Shown here: one piece after another, positions 1-9,046 of the stretch
Position numbering within the stretch: the first letter of the stretch is position 1
How the letters are laid out: the number at the start of each line of letters is the position of its first letter
Assembly (NCBI RefSeq): GCF_014656215.1
Contig: NZ_BNBZ01000003.1
Coordinates: forward strand, 186,001 to 250,000
Length of the DNA: 64,000 nt
Origin: Streptomyces zaomyceticus
Lineage (GTDB): Bacteria > Actinomycetota > Actinomycetes > Streptomycetales > Streptomycetaceae
Direction: 5' to 3'
Program-made: the position numbers and the translations under genes
Notes under the pieces: generated by a model
Databases searched by the model: none
Told to the model about the DNA's origin: nothing
What the model saw: the letters and a program-made list of their open reading frames with translations, nothing else

Positions 1-1806
1 GTCGTTGATCTTCTTGCGGAGCGGCTGCGGGTCGATGCCGTGCTCCGTGTTGTACGCGATCTGCTTCTCGCGACGGCGGTTGGTCTCGTCGATGGCCTGC
101 TCCATCGCGGGGGTGATCCGGTCCGCGTACATGTGGACCTGACCCGAGACGTTTCGCGCGGCACGGCCGATCGTCTGGATCAGGGACGTCCCGGAGCGCA
201 GGAAGCCCTGCTTGTCCGCGTCGAGGATGGCCACGAGGGACACCTCGGGGAGGTCGAGGCCCTCCCGGAGCAGGTTGATGCCGACGAGGACGTCGTACTC
301 ACCGGCGCGCAGCTCGCGCAGCAGCTCGATGCGGCGCAGGGTGTCGACGTCGCTGTGCAGATAGCGCACCTGGATGCCGAGCTCCAGGAAGTAGTCGGTG
401 AGGTCCTCGGCCATCTTCTTGGTGAGGGTGGTGACGAGGACCCGCTCGTCCCGCTCGGTGCGCAGCCGGATCTCGTGGACCAGGTCGTCGATCTGTCCCT
501 CGGTGGGCTTGACGACGACCTCGGGGTCGACGAGCCCGGTGGGGCGGATGATCTGCTCGACGAAGCCGTCGCCGCGCGAGAGCTCGTACGTCCCGGGGGT
601 CGCGGAGAGGTAGACGGTCTGGCCGATCCGCTCCTGGAACTCCTCCCACTTCAGCGGGCGGTTGTCGAGGGCGGACGGGAGCCGGAAGCCGTGGTCGACC
701 AGGGTCCGCTTGCGGGAGGCGTCGCCCTCGTACATGGCGCCGATCTGCGGCACGGTGACGTGCGACTCGTCGATGACGAGCAGGAAGTCCTCGGGGAAGT
801 AGTCGATGAGGGTGTTGGGCGCGGAGCCGGGGTCGCGTCCGTCGAAGTGCATCGAGTAGTTCTCGATGCCGGAGCAGGAGCCGATCTGGCGCATCATCTC
901 CAGGTCGTACGTGGTCCGCATGCGCAGACGCTGGGACTCCAGGTGCTTGCCCTGCTTGTCGAGTTCGGCGAGCCGGCCCTCCAGCTCGCGCTCGATGTCG
1001 TTGACCGCGCGCTCCATGCGCTCGGGACCCGCGACGTAGTGGCTGGCGGGGAACACGTACAGCTCGCGGTCCTCGCTGATGACCTCGCCGGTCAGCGGGT
1101 GGAGGGTGGAGAGGGCCTCGATCTCGTCGCCGAACATCTCGATGCGGACGGCGAGCTCCTCGTACACCGGGAAGATCTCGATGGTGTCGCCGCGGACCCG
1201 GAAGGTGCCGCGGGTGAACGCCAGGTCGTTGCGCGTGTACTGGATGTCGACGAAGCGGCGCAGCAGCTGGTCGCGGTCGAGCTCCTCGCCGACCTTGAGC
1301 GGGACCATCCGGTCCACGTACTCCTGGGGGGTGCCGAGGCCGTAGATGCAGGAGACGGAGGCGACGACGATGACGTCCCTGCGGGTGAGCAGGGAGTTCG
1401 TCGCGGAGTGGCGGAGCCGCTCCACCTCCTCGTTGATGGAGGAGTCCTTCTCGATGTACGTGTCCGACTGCGGGACGTACGCCTCGGGCTGGTAGTAGTC
1501 GTAGTACGAGACGAAGTACTCCACCGCGTTGTTCGGCAGGAGCTCGCGGAACTCGTTCGCCAGCTGCGCGGCCAGCGTCTTGTTCGGCGCCATCACCAGG
1601 GTGGGGCGCTGGAGCTTCTCGATCATCCACGCGGTGGTGGCCGACTTTCCGGTACCGGTGGCACCGAGGAGCACGACGTCCTTCTCGCCCGCGCGGATAC
1701 GCCGCTCCAGGTCGGCGATGGCCGTCGGCTGGTCGCCGCTGGGCTGGTAGGAGCTGACGACCTCGAAGGGCGCCACCGAACGTTCGATCTTGGAAACGGG
1801 CCGCAT
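1..1806 (-). CDS. uvrB: Excinuclease ABC subunit B, C-terminus off the left edge
   Basis: UvrB is the damage-verifying helicase of nucleotide excision repair. It is loaded by UvrA and then recruits the nuclease UvrC. The 602 visible codons begin [10 protein letters not shown]. They carry the Walker A GATGTGKS (about residues 48-55), the tyrosine-rich beta-hairpin [10 protein letters not shown] that grips the damaged strand (near 95), a DESH Walker B (near 347), and helicase motifs such as ATPGTYE and QTIGRAARN. Actinobacterial UvrB is about 700 residues, so roughly 100 residues including the C-terminal UvrC-binding domain are missing only because the window ends. The reading frame is still open at base 1. 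The MHYT gene lies 61 bp upstream on the same strand. No clear LexA box was recognised upstream. Confidence 0.97.
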   Translation of the reverse strand, partial: MRPVSKIERSVAPFEVVSSYQPSGDQPTAIADLERRIRAGEKDVVLLGATGTGKSATTAWMIEKLQRPTLVMAPNKTLAAQLANEFRELLPNNAVEYFVSYYDYYQPEAYVPQSDTYIEKDSSINEEVERLRHSATNSLLTRRDVIVVASVSCIYGLGTPQEYVDRMVPLKVGEELDRDQLLRRFVDIQYTRNDLAFTRGTFRVRGDTIEIFPVYEELAVRIEMFGDEIEALSTLHPLTGEVISEDRELYVFPASHYVAGPERMERAVNDIERELEGRLAELDKQGKHLESQRLRMRTTYDLEMMRQIGSCSGIENYSMHFDGRDPGSAPNTLIDYFPEDFLLVIDESHVTVPQIGAMYEGDASRKRTLVDHGFRLPSALDNRPLKWEEFQERIGQTVYLSATPGTYELSRGDGFVEQIIRPTGLVDPEVVVKPTEGQIDDLVHEIRLRTERDERVLVTTLTKKMAEDLTDYFLELGIQVRYLHSDVDTLRRIELLRELRAGEYDVLVGINLLREGLDLPEVSLVAILDADKQGFLRSGTSLIQTIGRAARNVSGQVHMYADRITPAMEQAIDETNRRREKQIAYNTEHGIDPQPLRKKIND

Positions 1807-1867
1807 GCAACCACCGTACGACCCGGCACTGACACTCGGGGGGCGATCGGCCCGCGGCGGCCCTCCG

Positions 1868-2767
1868 TCACCAGTCCTGTGAGCGGTGGCCGCCCCGGGG
1901 GACGCTCCTGCGGGCCCCCCGGCCGGCGGGCCGGGCCGTCCAGTTGGCGGGCTCGCCGTAGGAGGGCACGTGGCGCGGAGCGGGCACTCCCGGGCGGCGC
2001 GGGGCCCGGGCCGCGGACCGCTGCCAATCCGGGTCGCCCATGACTAGCAGTGGGTCGAACATGACCACGACCGCGGCGAGGATGAGGAAGACCGCCGGGC
2101 CGATCAGCATCGGCAGCAACAGCGAGGTGGCGGTGTCGCCGGTGCCGGTGACGGGCTCGGTGCCGTGCAGGTGCACGCTCACGGCCGACATGGCGGTGTA
2201 GTGCATACCACTGACGGCCACGCCCATCACCAGGCTCGCGCCGAGGCTGGCCAGAAATCCATGGACGGAGACGGCCGCCCAGAGGGCCGTGGTGGCGGCC
2301 ACGACGGCGATGACCACCGACAGCGCGACGGTGAGCGTGTCGTACTCGATGCGCCCCTGGAGACGCATCCCGGCCATGCCCAGATAGTGCATGGTGGCCA
2401 CGCCGAGGCCGGTGATGGTGCCGCCGGTGACCAGGGTGAGGGCGGTCGCCCCCCGGTACCCGACGATGAAGATCCCGATGCCGACCATGAGCACGGCGAC
2501 GCCCAGGCTGGCGAACGTGATGGGCAGGTCGTAGTTGATGGGCGCCTGCCGGACCGAGAAGCCCATCATGGCGATGAAGTGCATGGTCCAGATGCCGGTG
2601 CCGATGGAGGTGGCGCCGAGGGCGAGCCAGCCCGCCTTGAAGCTGTCGCGGTGGCGGAGCGATCTCGTGGTGCACCGGAGGCCGAGGGCGCCGCCCAGGC
2701 ACGCCATGAGAAAGGCCGCCACCGGCGTGACGAGCCCGTAGCTGAATCCGTCGACCGTGCCCTGCAT
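1868..2767 (-). CDS. MHYT-domain integral membrane sensor
   Basis: This 299-residue membrane protein has about seven hydrophobic segments in residues 10-240. The three diagnostic MHYT motifs are MHFIAMMG (62-69), MHYLGM (126-131) and MHYTAM (188-193). MHYT domains are proposed from family work to bind a metal, perhaps copper, at the outer membrane face and to sense oxygen, CO or NO. Homologues often carry GGDEF or EAL output domains. Here only a Pro/Arg-rich tail of about 60 residues follows the membrane part, so any signal must pass to a partner. The ATG has a good GGAGG ribosome site. It lies upstream of uvrB and divergent from the alkyltransferase gene. The ligand is unknown. Confidence 0.88.
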   Translation of the reverse strand: MQGTVDGFSYGLVTPVAAFLMACLGGALGLRCTTRSLRHRDSFKAGWLALGATSIGTGIWTMHFIAMMGFSVRQAPINYDLPITFASLGVAVLMVGIGIFIVGYRGATALTLVTGGTITGLGVATMHYLGMAGMRLQGRIEYDTLTVALSVVIAVVAATTALWAAVSVHGFLASLGASLVMGVAVSGMHYTAMSAVSVHLHGTEPVTGTGDTATSLLLPMLIGPAVFLILAAVVVMFDPLLVMGDPDWQRSAARAPRRPGVPAPRHVPSYGEPANWTARPAGRGARRSVPRGGHRSQDW

Positions 2768-2823
2768 GAGCGTGTGTCCTCCACCCCTGGTGCCACGTCG
2801 TCCGAAAACAGTCGGTACCGCTG

Positions 2824-2835
2824 GGTAGTACTACC
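2824..2835. promoter_or_regulatory. Perfect 12-bp palindrome in a divergent promoter region
   Basis: GGTAGTACTACC is a perfect palindrome 57 bp upstream of the MHYT gene start, inside the 277-bp divergent gap. This position suits an operator. No regulator can be named. Confidence 0.4.
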
Positions 2836-2862
2836 GGGGCGAGATTATGGCGCGCCGCGCGC

Positions 2863-2899
2863 CTCACGACCACGTGACCGGGGAATTTCCGGTCGTGAG
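2863..2899. promoter_or_regulatory. Inverted repeat with 9-bp perfect arms
   Basis: CTCACGACC (2863-2871) and GGTCGTGAG (2891-2899) are exact reverse complements. An inner GACCGG/CCGGTC pair offers a second fold. The element lies between the divergent MHYT and alkyltransferase genes, so it is more likely regulatory DNA or leader RNA than a gene terminator. The rest of the 2768-3044 gap shows nothing else convincing. Confidence 0.35.
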
Positions 2900-3044
2900 A
2901 CCTGAGCGAGACCGGTCCGTGATCTTGGCGGCGATGCCCCGGCCCTCCCGGAGGCGTCCGCGGGCGGTGGCGGAGCGGCGGCGGGTCGGGGGGCGGGAGG
3001 CGTTCGCGACCCCGCTGTCGGTGGCGGGCCGTACCGTGGGCGGC

Positions 3045-3611
3045 ATGGACATCGAAGCGGGGCCGACGGGTGACGGGCGGGCCGTCCCGGTGGAGTGGAC
3101 GGTCATGGAGAGCGCCATCGGGCCGCTCTTCCTCGCCGCGACCGGGCGGGGGCTCGTGCGGGTCGAGTTCCACGCCGACGCGGCACGGCGGGAGGACATG
3201 CTCGGCCGGCTGGCGAGCCGGCTCGGCACGGCGCCGGTGGAGTGCGCCTCGGGACTGCTCGCGGAAGCGATATGCCGTCTCGACCGGTACTTCGCCGGCG
3301 AGCCGGGCGATGTCGACCTGCCCCTGGACTGGAGCCTGACGACCGGCTTCAACCGGACGGTGCTGCGCGAGCTGGCGAGCGGTGTGCCGTACGGCACGGT
3401 CGTCGGGTACGGGGAGCTGGCCAGGCGCGTGGGGCAGCCGGGAGCGGCCCAGGCGGTCGGCGCGGCCATGGGCTCCAATCCGCTGCCGGTGGTGGTGCCG
3501 TGCCACCGCGTGGTGGAGAGCGACGGCGGACTCGGCGGCTTCGGGGGCGGTACGGAGACCAAGCGGCAGCTGCTCGCCCTGGAGGGCGTACTGCCCGCGC
3601 CCCTGTTCTGA
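3045..3611 (+). CDS. ogt: Methylated-DNA--protein-cysteine S-methyltransferase
   Basis: This suicide repair protein moves alkyl groups from O6-alkylguanine (and O4-alkylthymine) to its own cysteine. It has 188 residues. The active site PCHR is at 152-155, making Cys153 the acceptor, and it is preceded by the helix-turn-helix with the conserved VPYGTVVGYGELA segment (114-126) and GAAMGSNP (139-146). The ATG at 3045 gives the usual family length; a longer reading from 2847 adds low-complexity Arg-rich sequence with no homology. It is the likely first gene before the MFS carrier, 66 bp away. There is no Ada N-terminal domain, so it should be constitutive rather than self-inducing. Confidence 0.93.
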   Translation: MDIEAGPTGDGRAVPVEWTVMESAIGPLFLAATGRGLVRVEFHADAARREDMLGRLASRLGTAPVECASGLLAEAICRLDRYFAGEPGDVDLPLDWSLTTGFNRTVLRELASGVPYGTVVGYGELARRVGQPGAAQAVGAAMGSNPLPVVVPCHRVVESDGGLGGFGGGTETKRQLLALEGVLPAPLF

Positions 3612-3677
3612 TCAGGGGTTTCACCTCCGGGGTACGGGCCGTTCCCCTCGGATGGGACGGCTGGCACACTCACGTCA

Positions 3678-4970
3678 GTGACCCACAGCCCCGGTGCCCC
3701 TGACGCCATCCTGCCCGCGCACATATCCGCCTCCGTCACCCCCGCCGAGCTCCCGGCCCTGCGCAGGCGCGTGCAGGCCGTACTCATCACCACCCAGATA
3801 CTCGGCGGCCTCGGCATCGCCACCGGCGTCGCGCTCTCCGCCGTCCTGGCCAGGGACGTCAGCGGCTCCGAGGCCCTGTCCGGGCTGGCGTCGACGGCGA
3901 CCGTGGCCGGGCCCGCGCTGCTCGCCATGCCGCTGGCCGCCCTGATGGCCTCGCGCGGGCGCCGGGCCGGGCTGGTCCTCGCGTACCTCATCGGCGCGGT
4001 CGGTGCCGGGGTGGCGGTGCTCGGGGCGGTCGTGGAGAGCTTCCCGCTGCTGCTGCTCGGTCTCGTCGGCTTCGGCGCCGGGTCCTCGGCCAACCTGGCG
4101 GCCCGCTTCGCCGCCGCCGACCTCGCCGAACCCGACCGGAGGGCGCGGGCCATCTCCACGGTGGTGTGGGCGACGACGATCGGGGCGGTGCTCGGCCCGA
4201 ACATCGCCGCGCCGGCCGGGGAGAGCGTCGCCGGCCTGGGCATACCGGCCACCGCAGGCCCCTTCGTCTGGGCCGCCGGAGTCTTCGTGGCGGCGGCGGT
4301 CGTGGTGGCCGTGCTGCTCCGCCCGGATCCGCTCCTCACCGCCCGCGCGCTCCACGAGACGGGCACGGGCGAGGCGCCGGAGGAACGCTCCCTGCGGGCC
4401 GGGATGCGGGCCGTACGGGAGTCCCCGAAGGCCCGGCTCGCCGTGGTCACCGTCGCCGGCTCGCACACCGCGATGGTGTCGATCATGTCGATGACGCCGG
4501 TGGCCCTCACCCACCACGGGGCGGACATCCAGCTGATCGGGCTCGTCATCAGTGGGCACATCGCCGGCATGTACGCCTTCTCGCCCCTGATGGGCTGGCT
4601 CTCCGACCGGCTGGGGAGGTTGTCGGTGATCGGGCTCGCGGTCGGTCTCATCGGTCTGGCGGCGCTCGTCGCGGGCACGGCGGGGCCCAGCCACGGCCGC
4701 ACCGCCCTCGGCCTGTTCATCCTCGGTCTGGGCTGGTCGGCGGGGCTGGTGTCCGGTTCGGCGCTGCTCACGGACTCGGTGCCGCAGGCCGCCCGCGCGG
4801 CGGTCCAGGGGCTCTCCGACTTCATCATGAACACGGCCGCCGGCGTCGGCGGGCTCGCGGCGGGTCTGATCGTCGCGCGGGCGGGGTACGGCTCGCTGAA
4901 CGCGATCGCCGCGTGTCTGCTGCTGCCGATGGCGGCGCTCGCGATCCGGGGCTCGCTCCGGAAGGCGTGA
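3678..4970 (+). CDS. MFS transporter (12-TM drug/metabolite type)
   Basis: This 430-residue protein starts with GTG and has about 12 hydrophobic segments, in two halves joined by a charged loop near residues 220-250. It has the usual MFS loop motif variant in WLSDRLGRLSVIG (about 312-324), the loop between TM8 and TM9. The family moves small molecules by proton exchange; the substrate cannot be told from sequence. It follows ogt on the same strand by 66 bp and may be co-transcribed. Downstream it converges on the TolB-like gene across a repeat-filled gap of 100 bp. Confidence 0.85.
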   Translation: MTHSPGAPDAILPAHISASVTPAELPALRRRVQAVLITTQILGGLGIATGVALSAVLARDVSGSEALSGLASTATVAGPALLAMPLAALMASRGRRAGLVLAYLIGAVGAGVAVLGAVVESFPLLLLGLVGFGAGSSANLAARFAAADLAEPDRRARAISTVVWATTIGAVLGPNIAAPAGESVAGLGIPATAGPFVWAAGVFVAAAVVVAVLLRPDPLLTARALHETGTGEAPEERSLRAGMRAVRESPKARLAVVTVAGSHTAMVSIMSMTPVALTHHGADIQLIGLVISGHIAGMYAFSPLMGWLSDRLGRLSVIGLAVGLIGLAALVAGTAGPSHGRTALGLFILGLGWSAGLVSGSALLTDSVPQAARAAVQGLSDFIMNTAAGVGGLAAGLIVARAGYGSLNAIAACLLLPMAALAIRGSLRKA

Positions 4971-4988
4971 GGTCCGCGCGGCCGGTCC

Positions 4989-5061
4989 GGGCGGCACCGC
5001 CGGTGCGGCACCGCCGCCGGCCGGTGCGGCACCTCCGCCGGCCGGTACGTCACCTCCGTAC
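4989..5061. repeat. 21-bp tandem repeats in a convergent gap
   Basis: Two full units starting at 5002 and 5023 differ at one base within ggtgcggcaccgccgccgg. Partial units flank them at 4989 and 5044. The repeats fill the gap between the converging MFS and TolB-like genes. GC-rich tandem repeats like this may fold and slow transcription, but a real terminator shape is not obvious. Confidence 0.6.
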
Positions 5062-5070
5062 GGTCGTCGG

Positions 5071-6066
5071 TCAGTTCGGCACCGACGGGGAGGACGCCCC
5101 GCTCGCCAGTCGGCGTGGCGCTCCCGTGCCGTCGGCCGGCACCTCCCAGACGTCTCCCCCGTACCCGTAGGCCAGGGTGTCCGGGTCGGTCCACAGGGCC
5201 TGGTCGTCGATGCCGCGCCGTTCGGCGACCGCGTGTTCGCGTCCGGTGGCCACCTCGTACACATACAGCCGCCACGGCTCGCGCGGGCCCTCGGAGACCC
5301 GTTTCTTGAAGGCGATCCGGGTGCCGTCCGGGGAGAGCGACGGGCATTCGACGTTCTCCCGAAGGGCCCGGGCCGACCAGTTCCGCATGTCGCCCTCGAC
5401 GAGATGGGTGCGGCCGCCCGTGGAGACGGTGGCGTAGAAGCGGTTGTCGTCGGCGGCGAAGCTGACGCCCCAGTAGTTGACGTCGGGGGCGTGGTGGCGG
5501 CGGCCGCCGAGGGTGAGGGGGATCTGCTCGATGTTCTTCACCAGGTACCCGGTACGCAGGTCGAGGATCGAGGTGCGGGTCGAGAAGGACGAGCGCGCGT
5601 ACGAGTCGCCGGTCGCGAACATCGTCCAGGAGAGCATGTTCCCGGAGGCCGAGACCCGGGCCCTGCTGGGGATGCCCGGCAGCGCGATGCGGCGCACCTC
5701 GCGCAGCCGCCGGTCGAGCACGAGAGCGTACGAGCGGGCCGGGACGCCCGGCCTGCGCCGAAGGCACAGGGCGGTGGAACCGGCCGCGTGGAAACGGTCG
5801 CAGGAGGGGCCGCCCGCCACCCGGCCGCCGGGCGCGGACGGGTCGACGCGCGCGACCCGCCCGCTCGCGGTGTCCCGGGTGTAGAGCGCGCCGGTGGCGG
5901 CGTCGAGGGTGAAGCCGGGGTCGGCGGTGCCGGTGGTCGCGGCCTCGCGCCCCGAGGCCGCCCGCAGGGTGTAGGCGGTGGCCCCGCCGCCGAGCAGCAG
6001 CAGGGCGAGGACGAGGATCCACACGCGCGTGCGGGTGGACGGACGGGCGCCGGTCGGGGCGGACAT
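5071..6066 (-). CDS. Membrane-anchored TolB-like beta-propeller protein
   Basis: This 331-residue protein has an N-terminal membrane anchor (about residues 14-34, VWILVLALLLLGGGATAYTL) and then an extracytoplasmic domain. Propeller-type blades recur, with WD40-like PD40 signatures such as CPSLSPDGTRIAFKK and PDTLAYGYGGDVWEVPADG. TolB-like propellers bind proteins or peptides; a substrate is not predictable. It is the last gene of a leftward operon, 3 bp behind an MFS carrier that is itself coupled to a secreted metallophosphoesterase. This suggests a joint role in surface processing and uptake. The stop lies near the 21-bp repeats. Confidence 0.72.
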   Translation of the reverse strand: MSAPTGARPSTRTRVWILVLALLLLGGGATAYTLRAASGREAATTGTADPGFTLDAATGALYTRDTASGRVARVDPSAPGGRVAGGPSCDRFHAAGSTALCLRRRPGVPARSYALVLDRRLREVRRIALPGIPSRARVSASGNMLSWTMFATGDSYARSSFSTRTSILDLRTGYLVKNIEQIPLTLGGRRHHAPDVNYWGVSFAADDNRFYATVSTGGRTHLVEGDMRNWSARALRENVECPSLSPDGTRIAFKKRVSEGPREPWRLYVYEVATGREHAVAERRGIDDQALWTDPDTLAYGYGGDVWEVPADGTGAPRRLASGASSPSVPN

Positions 6067-6069
6067 GGG

Positions 6070-7410
6070 TCAGTCGGTCCTCTCGGAGGGATCGGGGGCG
6101 AGGCTCTCGGACGGCTGAGGGTCGCCGTTGCCCGAGGGGGTGGCGGGCAGCAGGCGCGCGGCGCAGCAGAGGGCGGCCGTGAGGGCGATCGTGGCCGCGA
6201 CGAGCGCGGTCCCGGGCCCGCTCGCGGTCCAGACGGCACCGAACGCGACGGCCGCTCCGACCCGGGCGAGGGCCTGCGCGGTCTGGACGACCGCGAGGCC
6301 GCCGGCGTGCCTGCCCTCGGTCAGGAAGGGCCCGGCGAGGGCCATCAGGACGCCGTCGGTGGCCGCGTAGAAGACGCCGAGCAGCAGCAGGACGCCCACG
6401 AGGACCGCGGTGTCGGGCAGCGGGGCGAGCAGCAGTCCGTAGGCGAGGAGCAGGGCCCCGTGCCCGTACAGGAAGGGTCCGCGCCGTCCGGTCCGGTCGG
6501 CGAGGCGTCCGGCGGGCACGGCGAGCAGCAGATAGACGGCGGCCGCGCCGAGCGGCAGGAACGGGAACCAGGTCGCGTCGAACGCGAGCCGCCGCTGGAG
6601 CAGCAGATAGAGGAAGGAGTCGCCGACGGTGGCGGCTCCGAGGAGCCCGGCGCACAGCACGATCCGGCGGTACGCGGGCGAGCGCAGCCCGGCGAGGGGC
6701 CCGGCGCGGAAGCCGGCGGGGAGCCCGGCGCGGGACCCGGCACGCGCGCGTGGCGGCGGATCGGTCGGGCTCTTCCCGTCGGCCGGGTTCCGCCCGGGGA
6801 CGAGGAGCACCCAGAGCAGGACACCGAACGCGCCGACGCAGAAGCTGACGGCGAAGACGGCGTCGTACGCGTCGGCCGTCGCCCACAGCAGGGCGAAGGC
6901 GGCCAGGGGTCCGAGGAGGGCGCCGGTGGTGTCCATGGCGCGGTGCGTACCGAAGGCCCGGCCCAGGTCCTCGGGTGGGCTGTGCAGCGTGATGAGGGCG
7001 TCGCGCGGGGCGGTGCGGACGCCTTTGCCGAGCCGGTCCGCGGCGAGCGCGGTCGCGATCCAGCCGGTCGCGCCGCCGGCGAGGAGGAGGACGGGCCGGG
7101 AGCAGGCGGAGAGCGCGTAGCCGATTCCGCCGACCTGTTTGTGGCGGCCGCCGCAGTCGGCGGTGGCGCCGCCGAGGAGCCGGACGAGTGCGGTGGCTCC
7201 GGTGGAGAGGCCGTCGAGCAGCCCGAACTGGAGCGGGGAGAGGCCCAGTCCGAGGACCAGGTAGAGCGGCAGCACGGCGGTCACCATCTCCGAGGAGATG
7301 TCGGTGACCAGGCTGACCGCGCCGAGGGCGAGGACGGTGCCCGGGACGCGCCGCCGGACCCCCGAGGGGGTGGGCGGCGCGTCGCGGCGACCGGTGGTCG
7401 CGAGGTACAT
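6070..7410 (-). CDS. MFS transporter in the phosphoesterase operon
   Basis: This 446-residue MFS protein starts MYLATTGRR and has about 12 membrane spans. The loop-2 region ATADCGGRHKQVGG follows TM2, and the long central loop is rich in Arg/Ala/Gly/Pro (about residues 205-235). The ATG overlaps the stop of the upstream metallophosphoesterase by one base (TGATG), a translational-coupling arrangement. The TolB-like gene begins 3 bp after its stop. The tight coupling argues that the carrier handles a product or partner of the phosphoesterase, but this is inference. A longer reading through the upstream gene is only an overlapping frame. Confidence 0.85.
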   Translation of the reverse strand: MYLATTGRRDAPPTPSGVRRRVPGTVLALGAVSLVTDISSEMVTAVLPLYLVLGLGLSPLQFGLLDGLSTGATALVRLLGGATADCGGRHKQVGGIGYALSACSRPVLLLAGGATGWIATALAADRLGKGVRTAPRDALITLHSPPEDLGRAFGTHRAMDTTGALLGPLAAFALLWATADAYDAVFAVSFCVGAFGVLLWVLLVPGRNPADGKSPTDPPPRARAGSRAGLPAGFRAGPLAGLRSPAYRRIVLCAGLLGAATVGDSFLYLLLQRRLAFDATWFPFLPLGAAAVYLLLAVPAGRLADRTGRRGPFLYGHGALLLAYGLLLAPLPDTAVLVGVLLLLGVFYAATDGVLMALAGPFLTEGRHAGGLAVVQTAQALARVGAAVAFGAVWTASGPGTALVAATIALTAALCCAARLLPATPSGNGDPQPSESLAPDPSERTD

Positions 7411-8750
7411 CAGTGGCAGGTGTAGGTCGGGCCGGAGTCCTTGACCTGGTTGTCGGTGCCGACGTACTGCCAGGTGTAGGTGGTGTCGGTGAGGTCCAGC
7501 TTCAGGACGCCGTACGGACCGCTGATCCGCTTCTGGCTGTTGGGCTGGACGGTCTCGATGTCGTAGGGCTCGGCGCCGCCCATGCCTCCGACGATCTCGA
7601 CGATGCCGTCGGCGGTGGCCCGCCCGTTGGGGTCCTGCGGGGCGAACCGCTCGTAGTGGTGGTCGTGTCCGTTGAGGACCAGGTCGGCCTTGGCCCCGTA
7701 GAGGATCTGCCAGACCGGCTTGGAGACCGGGTCGTTGCCGTGGCCGCCGGAGGAGTACAGCGGGTGGTGGAAGTAGGCGGCGAGGCAGCCCTTGGTGTTC
7801 CGCGCGAGGTCGTCCTTGAGCCACTGGATCTGCGCGGCGTCGTCGAAGGAGTTGGAGTCGAGGGCGACGAAGTGCCAGTTGCCCTGGTCGTAGCTGTAGT
7901 AGGGCTTGCCCTGCGGGTAGGCGATCGAGCCGAAGTACGACTTGTAGCCGGCGAGCGGGCCGGCCGGGTCGTAGGTCTCGTGGTTGCCGGGCACGGGCCG
8001 GGTCTTCGCCTTGAAGGCGCCCCAGGTCTTGTCGTAGTAGTTGCGGAAGTCGGAGAGCAGGGCGTCGTCGTACTGGTTGTCGCCCATCGTCAGGTAGAAG
8101 GACGGCGCGATCCGCTGGGCCAGGGCGGCCGTCTTGGGGTGGGCGCAGGAACTGCTGGAGGCCGTGCACTGGGCGGCGATGTCACCGGCCGCGACGACGG
8201 TGAAGGCGCCGGTGGGCGGCTCCGTGGTGCCGGTGGTGCCGTAGACCTCCACCGAGAAGAGCGAGTAGCCGTACGACGTGCCGCGGGCGGTCCCGTAGAC
8301 GCGGAGGTGGCGGCCCTGGCCGGTGAGTCCGGTCCAGTCGTCGGTGCCGCCGTTGCCCGCCGTCTCGGTGGCGAGGCGGGTCCAGGTGGTGCCGTCGGCG
8401 GAGATCTCGACGCGGTAGGCCTTGGCGTACGCGGCCTCCCAGACGAGTTTCACGCGGGAGACGGTGGCCGAGGGGCCGAGGTCGACCCGGATCCACTGGG
8501 GGTCGACGCCCTCGGCGCTGGCCCAGCGGGTGGTGGAGACGCCGTCGAAGGCCTTCTCCGGGCCGAAGGTGCTGTCCTCGACGGAGGAGGACGTGGCCGG
8601 GCGGCCCTGGGAGATCAGGACGTCGGCGGCGGCTCCGGCCCGGTCGGGAAGGGCGAGCAGGAGGCCGCCGACGAGCAGCAGCACGGCGGCGAGGACGAAG
8701 GGGAGGGGGGTGGTGGTGCGGCGTGGTGGGGCGGAGGCGTTCAGGCGCAT
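7410..8750 (-). CDS. Secreted metallophosphoesterase with F5/8-type C (discoidin) domain
   Basis: This 446-residue exported protein has a signal anchor or peptide (about 14-42, ending DRAGAAA). A discoidin-type carbohydrate-binding domain spans about 44-170 (FDGVSTTRWASAEG...WIRVDLG). A calcineurin-like phosphoesterase domain follows, with all metal motifs visible: GDIAAQC, MGDNQYDD, GNHETYD, the lone His pair in YFHHPLYSSGG and GHDHHYER. It should cleave phosphomono- or diesters outside the cell while bound to glycan or another polymer. I chose ATG 8750, preceded by GGGAG at proper spacing, over an upstream GC-rich extension. It heads a three-gene operon, and an inverted repeat lies about 250 bp upstream. 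Confidence 0.9.
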   Translation of the reverse strand: MRLNASAPPRRTTTPLPFVLAAVLLLVGGLLLALPDRAGAAADVLISQGRPATSSSVEDSTFGPEKAFDGVSTTRWASAEGVDPQWIRVDLGPSATVSRVKLVWEAAYAKAYRVEISADGTTWTRLATETAGNGGTDDWTGLTGQGRHLRVYGTARGTSYGYSLFSVEVYGTTGTTEPPTGAFTVVAAGDIAAQCTASSSSCAHPKTAALAQRIAPSFYLTMGDNQYDDALLSDFRNYYDKTWGAFKAKTRPVPGNHETYDPAGPLAGYKSYFGSIAYPQGKPYYSYDQGNWHFVALDSNSFDDAAQIQWLKDDLARNTKGCLAAYFHHPLYSSGGHGNDPVSKPVWQILYGAKADLVLNGHDHHYERFAPQDPNGRATADGIVEIVGGMGGAEPYDIETVQPNSQKRISGPYGVLKLDLTDTTYTWQYVGTDNQVKDSGPTYTCH

Positions 8751-8986
8751 ACCTGGGCTCCCTGGCCTGGGGGTCGGCGAGAGCTGGACACCGGTGCTGC
8801 GCACCACGGGCCGGCCGCGCGGCGGCGGGCCGGGGCGCCCGTGCCGTGGGGTACGGACACGGGCGACCGGCCGGGTGGCGATTCGGGGCGCCACACGGCG
8901 GGGTGGTGCTCGGCGGCCGGGTCAGAGCTCTCGCTGAGCGCGTCACGCCCCTTGGGGTGGGGCGCCGCGCCAAGCCGCTGCCGGGG

Positions 8987-9012
8987 ATGCTAGCCGATAG
9001 GAAGGTTTCCTA
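8987..9012 (-). promoter_or_regulatory. Candidate operator TAGGAA-GGT-TTCCTA and -10-like TAGCAT
   Basis: The repeat at 8998-9012 has 6-bp arms around a 3-bp centre. On the minus strand a TAGCAT hexamer (8987-8992) lies just downstream of it. The site would sit between -35 and -10 of a promoter for the phosphoesterase operon, a position that favours repression. From memory, similar AGGAAA-TTTCCT palindromes precede many actinomycete secreted hydrolase genes; that link is recollection, not shown here. The rest of 8751-9046 has no gene. Confidence 0.5.
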
Positions 9013-9046
9013 CCAGACTCTCGACTCGCGGCCGTCCCCGGCCACT

